Below are positions 6,239-14,049 of a DNA stretch of 17,600 bases, one piece after another (the stretch's first letter is position 1; each line of letters opens with the position of its first letter). The translations under genes and the position numbers were made by a program. The stretch covers positions 2,268 through 19,867 of the forward strand of contig JAUQQI010000044.1 in the NCBI GenBank assembly GCA_030549955.1. Direction: 5' to 3'. The DNA is from Chloroflexota bacterium (GTDB lineage Bacteria > Chloroflexota > Dehalococcoidia > JAUQQI01). Below the pieces are notes generated by a model, which did not search any database, was not told the DNA's origin, and saw nothing but the letters and a program-made list of their open reading frames with translations.

Positions 6239-7624
6239 TCAGTCGCCCCCGGCGCCGGCTTCAGGGGCGAGGGCCGACTCTTCCCAGATCCGGGTGTGGT
6301 TGGTCTCAGGCACCAGCAACAGGCCCAGCAGGAAGCAGGCGGCCGGTATCAGGATCGGGTATGCCAGGGCGGCCAGCAGGCTGCCGGTCGCGGCGTACAT
6401 AGCTGACGTCACGAACGGCACAAGGCCGCCGCCCCAGCCGTTGCCGATGTGATACGGGACCGAGACGCTGGTGTAGCGGATCCGGGCCGGGAAGTATTCG
6501 GCCAGGAAGGACGCAATCGGCCCGTAGACCATGGCCACATAAACAACCATCAACCAGACGACTATGACCGACAGCCAGAAGTTGCCGTTCCAGAGGGCCA
6601 GCCCGGACGGGTCGGCAAAGGAGCCCAGGGCGCTGTAGAGGGGGTAATAGGTGAGGGCCGCCAGGGCCATCCCGCCCAGAATGATGGGCTTGCGGCCGAT
6701 CCGGTCGGAAAGGGACCCAAGGATAATAAACATTGGGCTGGCCAGCAGGATGGCCATCCCAACGATTGCGCTCGAAGTTACGAGGTCGACTTTCTTGATG
6801 GTCTGCAGGAAGTAGAGGGCCCAGAACTGGCCGCTGTACCAGACGACCCCCTGGCCGATGACCACAACGGCGGCCGTCAGCACGTACTTGATGTTCTCCG
6901 AGAGAAACGCCTCCCGCCAGGGGGATCGACTTGTCCGGCGGGCAGCCTGGAGGCGGGCAAAGACCGGAGTCTCCTGTAGCTTGAGGCGGATGTAGACGGA
7001 GATAGCCACGAGGAGGAACGAAACCAGGAACGGGATCCGCCAGCCCCAGGCGTTGAAGGCCGCTTCCCCGAGGCCGAGCCGGGTCGTAGGGACGACGACC
7101 AGCGAGACCATGAGGCCGATAGAAGGGGACGTCTGCAGGATGCCGGTGTAAAACCCCCGCCGGCCGTCAGGCACGTGCTCGGCGACATAGGTGATGGCCC
7201 CGCCGTACTCACCCCCAAGGGTAAGACCCTGCACCAGCCGCAAGAGGAAGAGGATAAAGGCCGAAAGGAGACCCGCCTGCGCATAGGTTGGGAGCAGGCC
7301 GATCAGGGCCGTCGAAACGCCCATGCCGGTCAGCGTAACCAGAAACGTGTACTTGCGGCCGATAAGGTCGCCGATCCGGCCGAAGACAAAGGCACCGAGC
7401 GGCCGGATGAGAAAGCCGATAGTGAAAATGGCGACCGTGTTCAGGAAGGCCGCGACCGGGTCGCCGGGCGGGAAGAACTCCCGGGAGAGGATGGTCGCCA
7501 GACTGCCGAAAATGTAAAAGTCATACCATTCAATGATGGTGCCCAGCGTCGATGCCCCGAGCACGAGTCGCAGGTAGCCGGGGTCGACCGGCTCGTAGTA
7601 ACTGCGGGCATTGGTAGCAGCCAC
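6239..7624 (-). CDS. MFS transporter, metabolite:H+ symporter (MHS) family
   Basis: This 461-residue protein has 12 predicted membrane helices. Family marks are TIIEWYDFYIFG (29-40) at the first helix, the loop 2-3 motif GRIGDLIGRK (82-91) and RLVQGLTLGGEYGGA (129-143) in helix 4, the pattern of KgtP, ProP, CitA and ShiA-like proton symporters. Members import di- and tricarboxylates, betaines or aromatic acids by proton symport; specificity cannot be read directly. GTG at 7622-7624 has the ribosome site AAGGAGGTGAG at a nine-base spacing. The gene is divergent from the DUF294 operon. Its likely -10 (TATAAT, 7794-7789 on the minus strand) leaves an untranslated leader of about 160 bases. A hairpin at 6180-6215 probably ends the transcript, so it is likely monocistronic. 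Confidence 0.88.
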   Translation of the reverse strand: MAATNARSYYEPVDPGYLRLVLGASTLGTIIEWYDFYIFGSLATILSREFFPPGDPVAAFLNTVAIFTIGFLIRPLGAFVFGRIGDLIGRKYTFLVTLTGMGVSTALIGLLPTYAQAGLLSAFILFLLRLVQGLTLGGEYGGAITYVAEHVPDGRRGFYTGILQTSPSIGLMVSLVVVPTTRLGLGEAAFNAWGWRIPFLVSFLLVAISVYIRLKLQETPVFARLQAARRTSRSPWREAFLSENIKYVLTAAVVVIGQGVVWYSGQFWALYFLQTIKKVDLVTSSAIVGMAILLASPMFIILGSLSDRIGRKPIILGGMALAALTYYPLYSALGSFADPSGLALWNGNFWLSVIVVWLMVVYVAMVYGPIASFLAEYFPARIRYTSVSVPYHIGNGWGGGLVPFVTSAMYAATGSLLAALAYPILIPAACFLLGLLLVPETNHTRIWEESALAPEAGAGGD

Positions 7625-7801
7625 CGTAACTCACCTCCTTGATAGACTCTTGTGGATTCCGGCACACGGAATTTCTCGATTTAGTTTTGAATTTTCACCT
7701 CCTTTCGTCAGGATGATTGTGACCGGATATTTAATTCGGGTTCTTGTTGCGTTGATCCCACCGGTTTCATAGTAAGTTCTTAGCGGCTATTATAAATCCA
7801 G

Positions 7802-7820
7802 GTTTGCAAAATTTGCCGGT
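7802..7820 (+). promoter_or_regulatory. Element copy B, upstream of the DUF294-symporter-LytSR promoter
   Basis: GTTTGCAAAATTTGCCGGT matches copy C (14050-14068) at 16 of 19 positions. It ends six bases before the -35 box at 7827, the usual place for an activator. It also covers the missing -35 region of the divergent MFS promoter, so one bound protein could affect both genes. Confidence 0.55.
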
Positions 7821-7826
7821 AGGCGG

Positions 7827-7856
7827 TTGAAAAAAGTCGCCGTTTGGCGCTATACT
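7827..7856 (+). promoter_or_regulatory. Sigma-A-type promoter of the DUF294 operon
   Basis: TTGAAA (-35, 7827-7832), an 18-base spacer and TATACT (-10, 7851-7856) predict a start near 7863, some 40 bases before the ATG at 7904. Confidence 0.65.
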
Positions 7857-7903
7857 TGGGGTGAATTTCCGAGGGGGCTAAAAGCGCAGGCTGGCGCGAC
7901 GGT

Positions 7904-9793
7904 ATGGCGGCTCAGGCGGTTGCCCTTGCCTTCCTGGGTCAGGTTCCCCCGTTCCGCTACCTGGACCGGGAGGCCCTGGCTGAGGTCGTCGCCCGGGCTG
8001 AGATTCACTTCTTCCCCCGGGGAACCCGGATCCTCCATCGGGACGGCCCGCCGGCCCGCTATCTTTACGTGGTCGAAAAGGGCGGGGTCAAGAAGGCAAT
8101 CGGTGACCTCACCGTCGAGGTCATCGGTGAGGGGGAGGTCTTTGGGGTGCTCTCGGCCCTGGAGGGGGACCGCAGCCGCCTCGACGTCATTGCTGTCGAC
8201 GACACCGTCTGCTATGCCATCCCCCGGGAGGTTGTCGAGAACTTTCTGGAGACCCAGCCCCGGTTTGCGCGCTATCTTTACGAGTTTTCTATCCGCCGCT
8301 ACCTGGACTGGAGCCTGGAGGAGCTCGAGCAGGCCCCGGCCCTGACCGGGTCCGGCCGGCTAATTTTCAGCGCCCGGGCCGGGGAGGTTGCCCGTCGGCC
8401 CCTGATTACCTGCCGGCCCGAAACCACCATCCAGGAAGCCGCCCAGCTCATGACCCACCAGCGGGTAAGCTCGGTGGTCGTCCTCGGGCCCGGGGACGAG
8501 GCCGCCGGCATTGTCACCGACTGGGACCTGCGGGAGCGGGTCGTTGCCGCCGGCCGGGATATCCGCCAGCCCGTTGCCAAGATAATGACCAGCCCGGTCG
8601 TCACCGTCGACGGGGATGCCCCCATTTACCAGGTCATCAGTGAGATGGTCCGGCGGGGCATCCATCATATCGTCGTTACCGAGGCCGGCCGGCCGGCGGG
8701 AATGATTGCGGGCCACGACCTGATTCTGCTTCAGGGCACCTCGGCCCTCTTCGTCGCCCGCGATATCGAGCGCCGCCACGACCTTCCCGGCCTCAAGCAG
8801 GCGGTGGCCGAGTCCCAGCGGGTTGTTCCCTTCCTGCTCCGGCAGGGGATCAGGGCGAGCGAGCTCGGTCGCCTCATGTCGGATATCAACGACCGGGTCA
8901 TCGGACGGGTCCTCGAATTTACGGAGGCGGCTATGGGTCCGCCCCCGGTTCCTTACTGCTGGCTGGTGCTGGGCAGTGAGGGCCGCCGGGAGCAGACCTT
9001 CCGGACCGACCAGGATAACGCCATCGTCTACGCCGACCCGCCCCCTGACCGCGCCGAAGCCGTCCGGGAATATTTCCTCGAGTTCGGCCGGAAGGCTGTT
9101 GCCTCCCTGGTGGAGGTGGGCTTTCCCCCCTGTCCGGGCCGCTATAGCGCCGATAACCCGGAGTGGGTCCAGTCCCTTTCGGGCTGGAAGAGCCACTTCC
9201 GCCGGTGGGTGGTAGCGCCCGAGCCGGCAGCTGTCCTGAACTCCCTGATTTTCTTTGACCTCCGGGGGATTTACGGCGACCTCACCCTGGCCGATGGGTT
9301 GCGGGTATATATCAACGAGCTGCTGATGGGAAGCCGGGCCTTTTTGATCCACCTGGTCTGGCTTTCGACGAAAACCCCGCCGCCCCTGGGCTTTCTCGGC
9401 CGATTTATCGTCGAGCACAGCGGCGAACACCGCAACAGCCTCGACCTCAAGGCCCGGGGCACCCGGCCCATCGTGGACCTGGCCAGGTTCCTGGCCCTGC
9501 GTCACGGCGTGACCGAAACCAGCACCATCGGTCGGCTCGAAGCCCTGCAGGCCGCCGGCAAGATTCCTGAAGACCTGGCTGAAGAGCTGATTCAGGCCTT
9601 TGAATTCATGCTGAGTCTGCGGATCCGGTCGCAGTGGGCTAAGATTCAGGCCGGCAAAACTCCCGATAACTTTATCGACCCGGGCCAGCTCTCGGCCCTG
9701 GAACGGAGCCTGCTTAAAGAGGCCTTTAAAGCCGTTGGCCGCACCCAGGCGGTCGTCCGCCAGGAGTATCATGCCGACCTGGTCGCCGATTAG
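7904..9793 (+). CDS. cNMP-binding / CBS pair / DUF294 nucleotidyltransferase protein
   Basis: The 629-residue protein has four parts. Residues about 13-125 are a cyclic-nucleotide-binding-like beta barrel (FFPRGTRILHRDGPPARYLYVVEKG; the phosphate cassette is not obvious). Residues 160-280 are a CBS pair, with ITCRPETTIQEAAQLM and SPVVTVDGDAPIYQV opening the two repeats. Residues 310-445 are the DUF294 GlnD-like domain, with LGSEGRREQTFRTDQDNA (356-373; Asp369 and Asp371 as likely metal ligands). Residues about 470-620 are the helical DUF294 C-domain. It is presumably a cytoplasmic switch that reads a nucleotide and modifies a protein partner; the target is unknown. It starts the operon with the symporter and two-component genes. 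ATG at 7904 is the first start after an in-frame TGA; its ribosome site is weak, with GAGGGGG lying too far upstream. Confidence 0.88.
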   Translation: MAAQAVALAFLGQVPPFRYLDREALAEVVARAEIHFFPRGTRILHRDGPPARYLYVVEKGGVKKAIGDLTVEVIGEGEVFGVLSALEGDRSRLDVIAVDDTVCYAIPREVVENFLETQPRFARYLYEFSIRRYLDWSLEELEQAPALTGSGRLIFSARAGEVARRPLITCRPETTIQEAAQLMTHQRVSSVVVLGPGDEAAGIVTDWDLRERVVAAGRDIRQPVAKIMTSPVVTVDGDAPIYQVISEMVRRGIHHIVVTEAGRPAGMIAGHDLILLQGTSALFVARDIERRHDLPGLKQAVAESQRVVPFLLRQGIRASELGRLMSDINDRVIGRVLEFTEAAMGPPPVPYCWLVLGSEGRREQTFRTDQDNAIVYADPPPDRAEAVREYFLEFGRKAVASLVEVGFPPCPGRYSADNPEWVQSLSGWKSHFRRWVVAPEPAAVLNSLIFFDLRGIYGDLTLADGLRVYINELLMGSRAFLIHLVWLSTKTPPPLGFLGRFIVEHSGEHRNSLDLKARGTRPIVDLARFLALRHGVTETSTIGRLEALQAAGKIPEDLAEELIQAFEFMLSLRIRSQWAKIQAGKTPDNFIDPGQLSALERSLLKEAFKAVGRTQAVVRQEYHADLVAD

Positions 9794-9804
9794 GAGGTCG
9801 AACC

Positions 9805-10236
9805 GTGGCCGAAATCGGTAACCGTTCCACCGGCTCAGGCGACTGGGATCCGCCTGAGCCGGGGGTTGAAGTCGCTGATACCCGGGAGATCGAAGTCTAC
9901 CTGGCCGAACTGGGCCGGTTCTGGGCCGAGGAAGAGCAGGCCCTCATCCAGGAGGTCGCTGAGCAGACCACTTACGGGGCGATCCTTCTGGAGGACCTGA
10001 TCCGCCACCAGCTCCGGCTCAGCCTGGGCGTGGCTGCTGTCTTTCTGGCCATCCTGTTCAGTTTGCCCATCGCTTACCTGGTCATGCCCGAGCTGATGGG
10101 TCTGCGGCTCTTCGGCCTGCCCATCGGCTGGCTGATACCGGCCGCCCTCATTTATCCCTTCGTCTGGGCCCTGGCCAGGTTCTATGCCAGCCGGGCTCGC
10201 CGTTACGAAGAGGAGTTTCGGGAGCTTCTGCGCTAG
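9805..10236 (+). CDS. DUF485/YjcH-like small membrane partner of the ActP-type symporter
   Basis: The 143-residue protein has a long acidic N-terminal helical region (1-70), then two membrane helices (about 71-94 and 105-127) and a charged C-terminal tail. This is the arrangement of YjcH/DUF485 proteins, which sit directly before ActP-like acetate symporters; the sequence match is loose, and the N-terminal extension is longer than in YjcH, which is near 100 residues. GTG at 9805 follows GGAGG at good spacing, eleven bases after the DUF294 stop. Its TAG is one base before the symporter ATG, so the two are translated together and probably form a complex. Confidence 0.65.
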   Translation: MAEIGNRSTGSGDWDPPEPGVEVADTREIEVYLAELGRFWAEEEQALIQEVAEQTTYGAILLEDLIRHQLRLSLGVAAVFLAILFSLPIAYLVMPELMGLRLFGLPIGWLIPAALIYPFVWALARFYASRARRYEEEFRELLR

Positions 10237-10237
10237 G

Positions 10238-12046
10238 ATGCTTACGTCGGGCGGGATCCACTGGCTTTCCCTCCTGACCTTCTTCGGGGTCGCCGTTGCT
10301 GCCGTCGGCGTTGGCCTCTACACGACCCGGGTCGTCCGGACCACGTCGGATTACTTCGTCGCCTCCCGGATGGTGAGTCCGCTCCTCAACGCCTCGGCCA
10401 TCGCCGGCGAATATTTAAGCGCGGCCTCGTTTATGGGGGTCGCGGCGATGGTGATGGCCTTCGGCTACGACGTCCTCTGGTACCCGGTTGGCTACGCCGC
10501 CGGGTATCTCTTTTTGCTTCTCTTCGTCGCCGCCCCCCTGCGCCGCTTTGGGGCCTATACCATCCCGGATTTCGCTGAGGGTCGGTTCGATTCGCCCACC
10601 TTCCGGCGGGTGGTGGTCATCTTCGTCCTGGTGGTCGGCATCTTCTACATGCTTCCCCAGATGAAGGGGGCCGGCCTGACCTTTAATGTTCTGACCGGGG
10701 CGCCTTACTGGGTCGGGGTCGTGGTAGTAGGTAGTGTTATCACCCTGAATGTGGCCCTGGGTGGAATGAAGGGTATAACCTACGTTCAGACCTTCCAGTT
10801 CTGGGTGAAAATCTTCGCCCTGACCCTGCTCGGCCTGGGGGTCATGGCCGTGACGGGCTGGTACGGCAGCCACTTTGAGCGGGTAAGCGGCCCGGATACC
10901 CCGAGATTCGCCGAGGCCAGGGCCCTTGCCCACCCGCCCCGAACCACCCTGAAGCTTACCGAACCGGCCCGGGTTCGGGCCCTCGACCCGGTCGTCATCG
11001 AACTGCCCGGCGGGGAGGTCCGCCGGGCGGCGGCCGGCGAGCTGTTCACCCTCCCGACCGGCTCAAGCCGGGTGGTCTCTGGGGGACGCCTGGAGTATGA
11101 GGCCGGGTCGCCGGTACCCAATGCGCCCGAGGGGGACAGCTGGGCAAAGCCCTTCGGCCCGTTTACGAGCGGCCTGGGTTACCCGCTTATCTTCACCTAT
11201 TCGCTGATGATCGCCACCGTCCTGGGCACCGCCGGCCTGCCCCATATCCTGGTCCGGTTCTACACAAACAGGGACGGTGAGGCCGCCCGGCAGACGACGA
11301 TTATCGTCATCGGCCTGATCGCCCTTTTCTACCTGTTCCCGCCCCTTATCGGAACCATGGGCCGGTCGCTGGTTCCGGAGCTATACGCCTCGGGCGAGAC
11401 CGAGCGGTTGCTGCTGGCCCTGCCCTCGGCGGTCGGACCCGAGTGGTTCAGTCGACTGCTGGAGGCGGTGGTGGCAGCCGGGGCTTTCAGCGCCTTTATG
11501 TCGACTACTTCCGGCCTGATGGTCGCGGTCGCCGGGGCCCTCGCCCACGATGTTTACGCCCGGACCCTGCGGCCCCGGGCCAGCTCCCGGGCCCGGCGGC
11601 TGGCCTTCCAGGTTTCGGCCATCCTGGCCGGCCTCGTCGCCATCGCCGCCGGAGTCCAGGTCGAGCGGTTCGCCATCAATATGCTGGTGGGCTGGGCCTT
11701 TGCCATCTCGGCTGCCTCGTTCTTCCCCCTGCTTACCCTGGGCATCTGGTGGAAGGGGCTGACCCTGCCCGGGGCGATGGCCGGGACGGTAATTGGGGGC
11801 ATTTCGGCCTCGGTGGCGATCCTGGCCACCATGTGGCTGGCGCCCCTGGACCTGGGGGCTTCCGAATCGCTCCTCTGGACGCTTCTGGCCCAGCCGGCTA
11901 TCTGGGCAATCCCCATCGCCTTTGGGACAATGATTGGGGTTTCCCGCCTTACCCGGGACCGGGTGCCCCTGGACATAAACTTAAAGATGCTTCGGATGCA
12001 CGTCCCGGAGCAGCTTGGTCTGCGGACAGAGTATATTAGAGAATAA
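10238..12046 (+). CDS. ActP-like sodium:solute symporter with large extracytoplasmic insert
   Basis: This 602-residue SSS-family permease has the ActP pattern: DYFVASRMVSPLLNASAIAGEYLSAASF near the N-terminus, GGMKGITYVQTFQFWVKI in the centre, VLGTAGLPHILVRFYT, and AFSAFMSTTSGLMVAVAGALAHDVY with the SxxSGL motif. ActP-type carriers import acetate and other short monocarboxylates. Between the helix ending near residue 208 and the one starting near 310 lies about 100 hydrophilic residues, including a beta-rich stretch (RVRALDPVVIELPGGEVRRAAAG), longer than I expect for ActP. The ATG at 10238, one base after the previous stop, is preferred to an upstream in-frame ATG at 10184 that would overlap the small subunit gene. 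It differs clearly from the other symporter at 3023-4957, so they are not a recent duplication. Confidence 0.9.
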   Translation: MLTSGGIHWLSLLTFFGVAVAAVGVGLYTTRVVRTTSDYFVASRMVSPLLNASAIAGEYLSAASFMGVAAMVMAFGYDVLWYPVGYAAGYLFLLLFVAAPLRRFGAYTIPDFAEGRFDSPTFRRVVVIFVLVVGIFYMLPQMKGAGLTFNVLTGAPYWVGVVVVGSVITLNVALGGMKGITYVQTFQFWVKIFALTLLGLGVMAVTGWYGSHFERVSGPDTPRFAEARALAHPPRTTLKLTEPARVRALDPVVIELPGGEVRRAAAGELFTLPTGSSRVVSGGRLEYEAGSPVPNAPEGDSWAKPFGPFTSGLGYPLIFTYSLMIATVLGTAGLPHILVRFYTNRDGEAARQTTIIVIGLIALFYLFPPLIGTMGRSLVPELYASGETERLLLALPSAVGPEWFSRLLEAVVAAGAFSAFMSTTSGLMVAVAGALAHDVYARTLRPRASSRARRLAFQVSAILAGLVAIAAGVQVERFAINMLVGWAFAISAASFFPLLTLGIWWKGLTLPGAMAGTVIGGISASVAILATMWLAPLDLGASESLLWTLLAQPAIWAIPIAFGTMIGVSRLTRDRVPLDINLKMLRMHVPEQLGLRTEYIRE

Positions 12047-12060
12047 AACGGTGAGTCCGT

Positions 12061-13278
12061 ATGGAGACGTTGCCGCTGGTCCTGGCCGAGCTGATGGTAG
12101 TGGTGGCCGTCGCGGGTGGGGTGGCCCTCCTGCTTGCCCGCCGGAGCCGGACCGTCAGTGAGGGCCGGGAGCAGGCGATGCTGGAAACCCTCTACCTGGC
12201 GAACCACACCCTGCCCTACCTGCGCCACGGTCTCAACCCCCACACCGCCGAACGGACCGTCAAGCTGGTTTATGATTACCTGCGGCCGAGCGCCGTTGCC
12301 CTGGTGGGCAACGGGGTGATCCTGGCCTTTGTCGGGGCCGGTAGCGACCACCACCGGCCGGGGGCCCAGGCTCTCACCCAGGTGACCCGGGAGGTCCTCC
12401 GGACCGGCCGGCCTATCGTCGCCCCGAATCCTGGGGCCATCGGTTGCAACGACCCGGGTTGCCCCCTCCAGTCGGCCATTGTCGTCCCCCTCCGGGTCCG
12501 GGGCCGGACGGTGGGCTGTCTGAAGATTTATTACGACGGCAACCAGGCCCTCACCCCAACCCGGGTCCGCATTGCCGACAGCCTGGGCCGGCTGATGAGC
12601 ATTCAGATGGAGCTGGCCGAGCTCGACCGGCAGACCGAGCGGCTCGCCCGGGCCGAACTGGCCGCCCTCCAGGCCCAGATCTCGCCCCACTTTATTTACA
12701 ATACCCTGAACACCATCGCCGCCTTTATCCGGACGAACCCGGAGCAGGCCCACGAGTTGCTGGTGGAGTTTGCCGACTTCACCCGGCGGGCCTTTAAACG
12801 GCGGGGCGAATTCGCATCCCTGGCCGACGAGCTCGAATATGTCCATCAGTATCTCACCCTGGAGAAGGCCCGCTACGGCGACCGGCTTGAGGTCGTTTAC
12901 CGGATCGACCCGGAGGTGTTACCGGTCTCGGTGCCCGTCCTGGTTCTCCAGCCCCTGGTCGAAAACGCGATCCGCCACGGCATCAGCAGGAAGGTCGGCC
13001 CCGGACGGGTGGTGATCACCGCCGAGGACCGGGGCAATGAGGTGCTTATCACCGTAAGCGACAACGGGGTCGGGATGACCCCTGAACAGGTAAGGCAGGT
13101 GCTTAACTCCGACCCAGGCCGGCGGAGCGGCCTCGGGCTGGCGAACGTGAGCGAGCGGCTCAAGAGCATCTACGGGCCGGAGCGGGGCCTCGAGGTCCAG
13201 TCTGCACCGGGCCAGGGCACCCAGGTGAGGTTTGTGATTCCGAAATTCCATGCTGGCGTGGCGGTGGCACGGCGATGA
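12061..13278 (+). CDS. LytS-type sensor histidine kinase (one TM helix, GAF, His_kinase, HATPase)
   Basis: The 405-residue kinase has one N-terminal membrane helix (about 5-26) and lacks the five-helix LytS sensor domain. A GAF-like domain (about 60-185) includes a CNDPGC motif (Cys129, Cys134). The His_kinase domain has LQAQISPHFIYNTLNTI with the phosphoacceptor His210. The ATPase domain has the N box LVENAIRHG (Asn302), SDNGVGM (Asp334, Gly336) and SGLGLANV (356-363). It autophosphorylates and passes phosphate to the regulator encoded by the next gene, with which it overlaps as ATGA. The gene begins 14 bases after the ActP-like symporter stop. With so small a sensor, either the GAF domain reads a cytoplasmic ligand or the symporter supplies the signal. 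The latter would be an unfused counterpart of the SSS-kinase fusion CrbS; this is inference. Confidence 0.9.
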   Translation: METLPLVLAELMVVVAVAGGVALLLARRSRTVSEGREQAMLETLYLANHTLPYLRHGLNPHTAERTVKLVYDYLRPSAVALVGNGVILAFVGAGSDHHRPGAQALTQVTREVLRTGRPIVAPNPGAIGCNDPGCPLQSAIVVPLRVRGRTVGCLKIYYDGNQALTPTRVRIADSLGRLMSIQMELAELDRQTERLARAELAALQAQISPHFIYNTLNTIAAFIRTNPEQAHELLVEFADFTRRAFKRRGEFASLADELEYVHQYLTLEKARYGDRLEVVYRIDPEVLPVSVPVLVLQPLVENAIRHGISRKVGPGRVVITAEDRGNEVLITVSDNGVGMTPEQVRQVLNSDPGRRSGLGLANVSERLKSIYGPERGLEVQSAPGQGTQVRFVIPKFHAGVAVARR

Positions 13279-14042
13279 GCGGCATTAATCCGGCAACGGT
13301 CAGCTTACCCACCCTCCGGGCCCTCATCGTGGACGATGAGGAGCCGGCAACCATCGAGCTCAAATACCGGCTTCAGGAGACCGGCTGGCCGGTCCAGGTC
13401 TCCGTTGCCCTGACCGCAACCGATGCCCTCAGGCTTATCCGTCAGCGGGAGTTCGATGTGGTCTTCCTGGACATCCAGATGCCGGGCCTGACGGGCCTTG
13501 AGCTGGCCGAGGTCCTGGCCGAGTTCAGCCGGCCGCCGGTTGTGGTCTTCGTTACGGCCTACGACGAGTACGCCGTCCGGGCCTTCGAGCTGCGGGCCGC
13601 CGACTACCTGCTCAAGCCGGTCCGGGTCGAGCGGCTCATCGAGACCCTGGAGCGGGTCAGGGAGCGGCGCTACCCGGCCCCGAAGGCCGAACCGCCCCGG
13701 TTTCAGCTTATCGACCGCCTCCCGGTCGAAAAGTCCGGCCGGACGCTGCTTATTGACCTGGCCGAGGTGCGCTTTGCCGAGGCCCACGACGAGCTGGTGA
13801 TGGTCAAAACTTACGACCAGGTCTATACCGTCCGGTTTACCATGAACGAACTCGAGGCCCGGCTACCGAACCCGCCCTTTCTGCGGATTCACCGGTCGTT
13901 TATCGTCAACCTCAAGCGGGTCGTCGAGATCCGGCCCTACTTTAACGGCGTCTATTTGCTCAAGGTCGACGATAAGGAGCACACCGAACTTACGGTGAGC
14001 CGGGGACATGTCCGGAGCCTGCGCAACCTGCTGGGCATCTGA
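13275..14042 (+). CDS. LytTR-family response regulator
   Basis: The 255-residue protein has a receiver domain (about 14-130) with the acidic cluster Asp20/Asp21/Glu22, phosphoacceptor Asp66 in VVFLDIQMPG, Thr94 and Lys114 in YLLKPV. A LytTR DNA-binding domain (about 150-254) follows, recognised by LPNPPFLRIHRSFIVNLKRV. LytTR regulators bind short direct repeats about one helical turn apart upstream of target promoters, often for transporter genes (compare LytR, BtsR and YpdB). It is cognate to the kinase before it, from the overlap. It is the last gene of the operon, followed at once by element C and the CoA-transferase genes, which are therefore likely targets along with its own operon. Confidence 0.92.
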   Translation: MSGINPATVSLPTLRALIVDDEEPATIELKYRLQETGWPVQVSVALTATDALRLIRQREFDVVFLDIQMPGLTGLELAEVLAEFSRPPVVVFVTAYDEYAVRAFELRAADYLLKPVRVERLIETLERVRERRYPAPKAEPPRFQLIDRLPVEKSGRTLLIDLAEVRFAEAHDELVMVKTYDQVYTVRFTMNELEARLPNPPFLRIHRSFIVNLKRVVEIRPYFNGVYLLKVDDKEHTELTVSRGHVRSLRNLLGI

Positions 14043-14049
14043 ACCGGCG

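Larger units (their letters stand above)
7625..7903. promoter_or_regulatory. Divergent regulatory region between MFS and DUF294 operons
   Basis: This 279-base, locally AT-rich gap holds signals for both directions. On the plus strand, TTGAAA (7827-7832), an 18-base spacer and TATACT (7851-7856) match a sigma-A promoter at five of six bases in each box. On the minus strand a perfect TATAAT lies at 7794-7789 with no good -35. The shared 19-bp element lies between them at 7802-7820. A second, unused-looking ribosome site (AAAGGAGGTG, minus strand 7705-7696) lies in the MFS leader, followed by only a five-codon frame. Confidence 0.7.

Noticed and set aside
8360..9772. Long open frame on the minus strand (470 codons) opposite the DUF294 gene
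   Set aside because: Antisense shadow of a multi-domain protein with clear motifs on the plus strand.
10184..10237. Earlier in-frame ATG for the ActP-like symporter
   Set aside because: It would overlap the small-subunit gene by 53 bases and add residues not typical of the family; ATG 10238 directly after the stop fits better.
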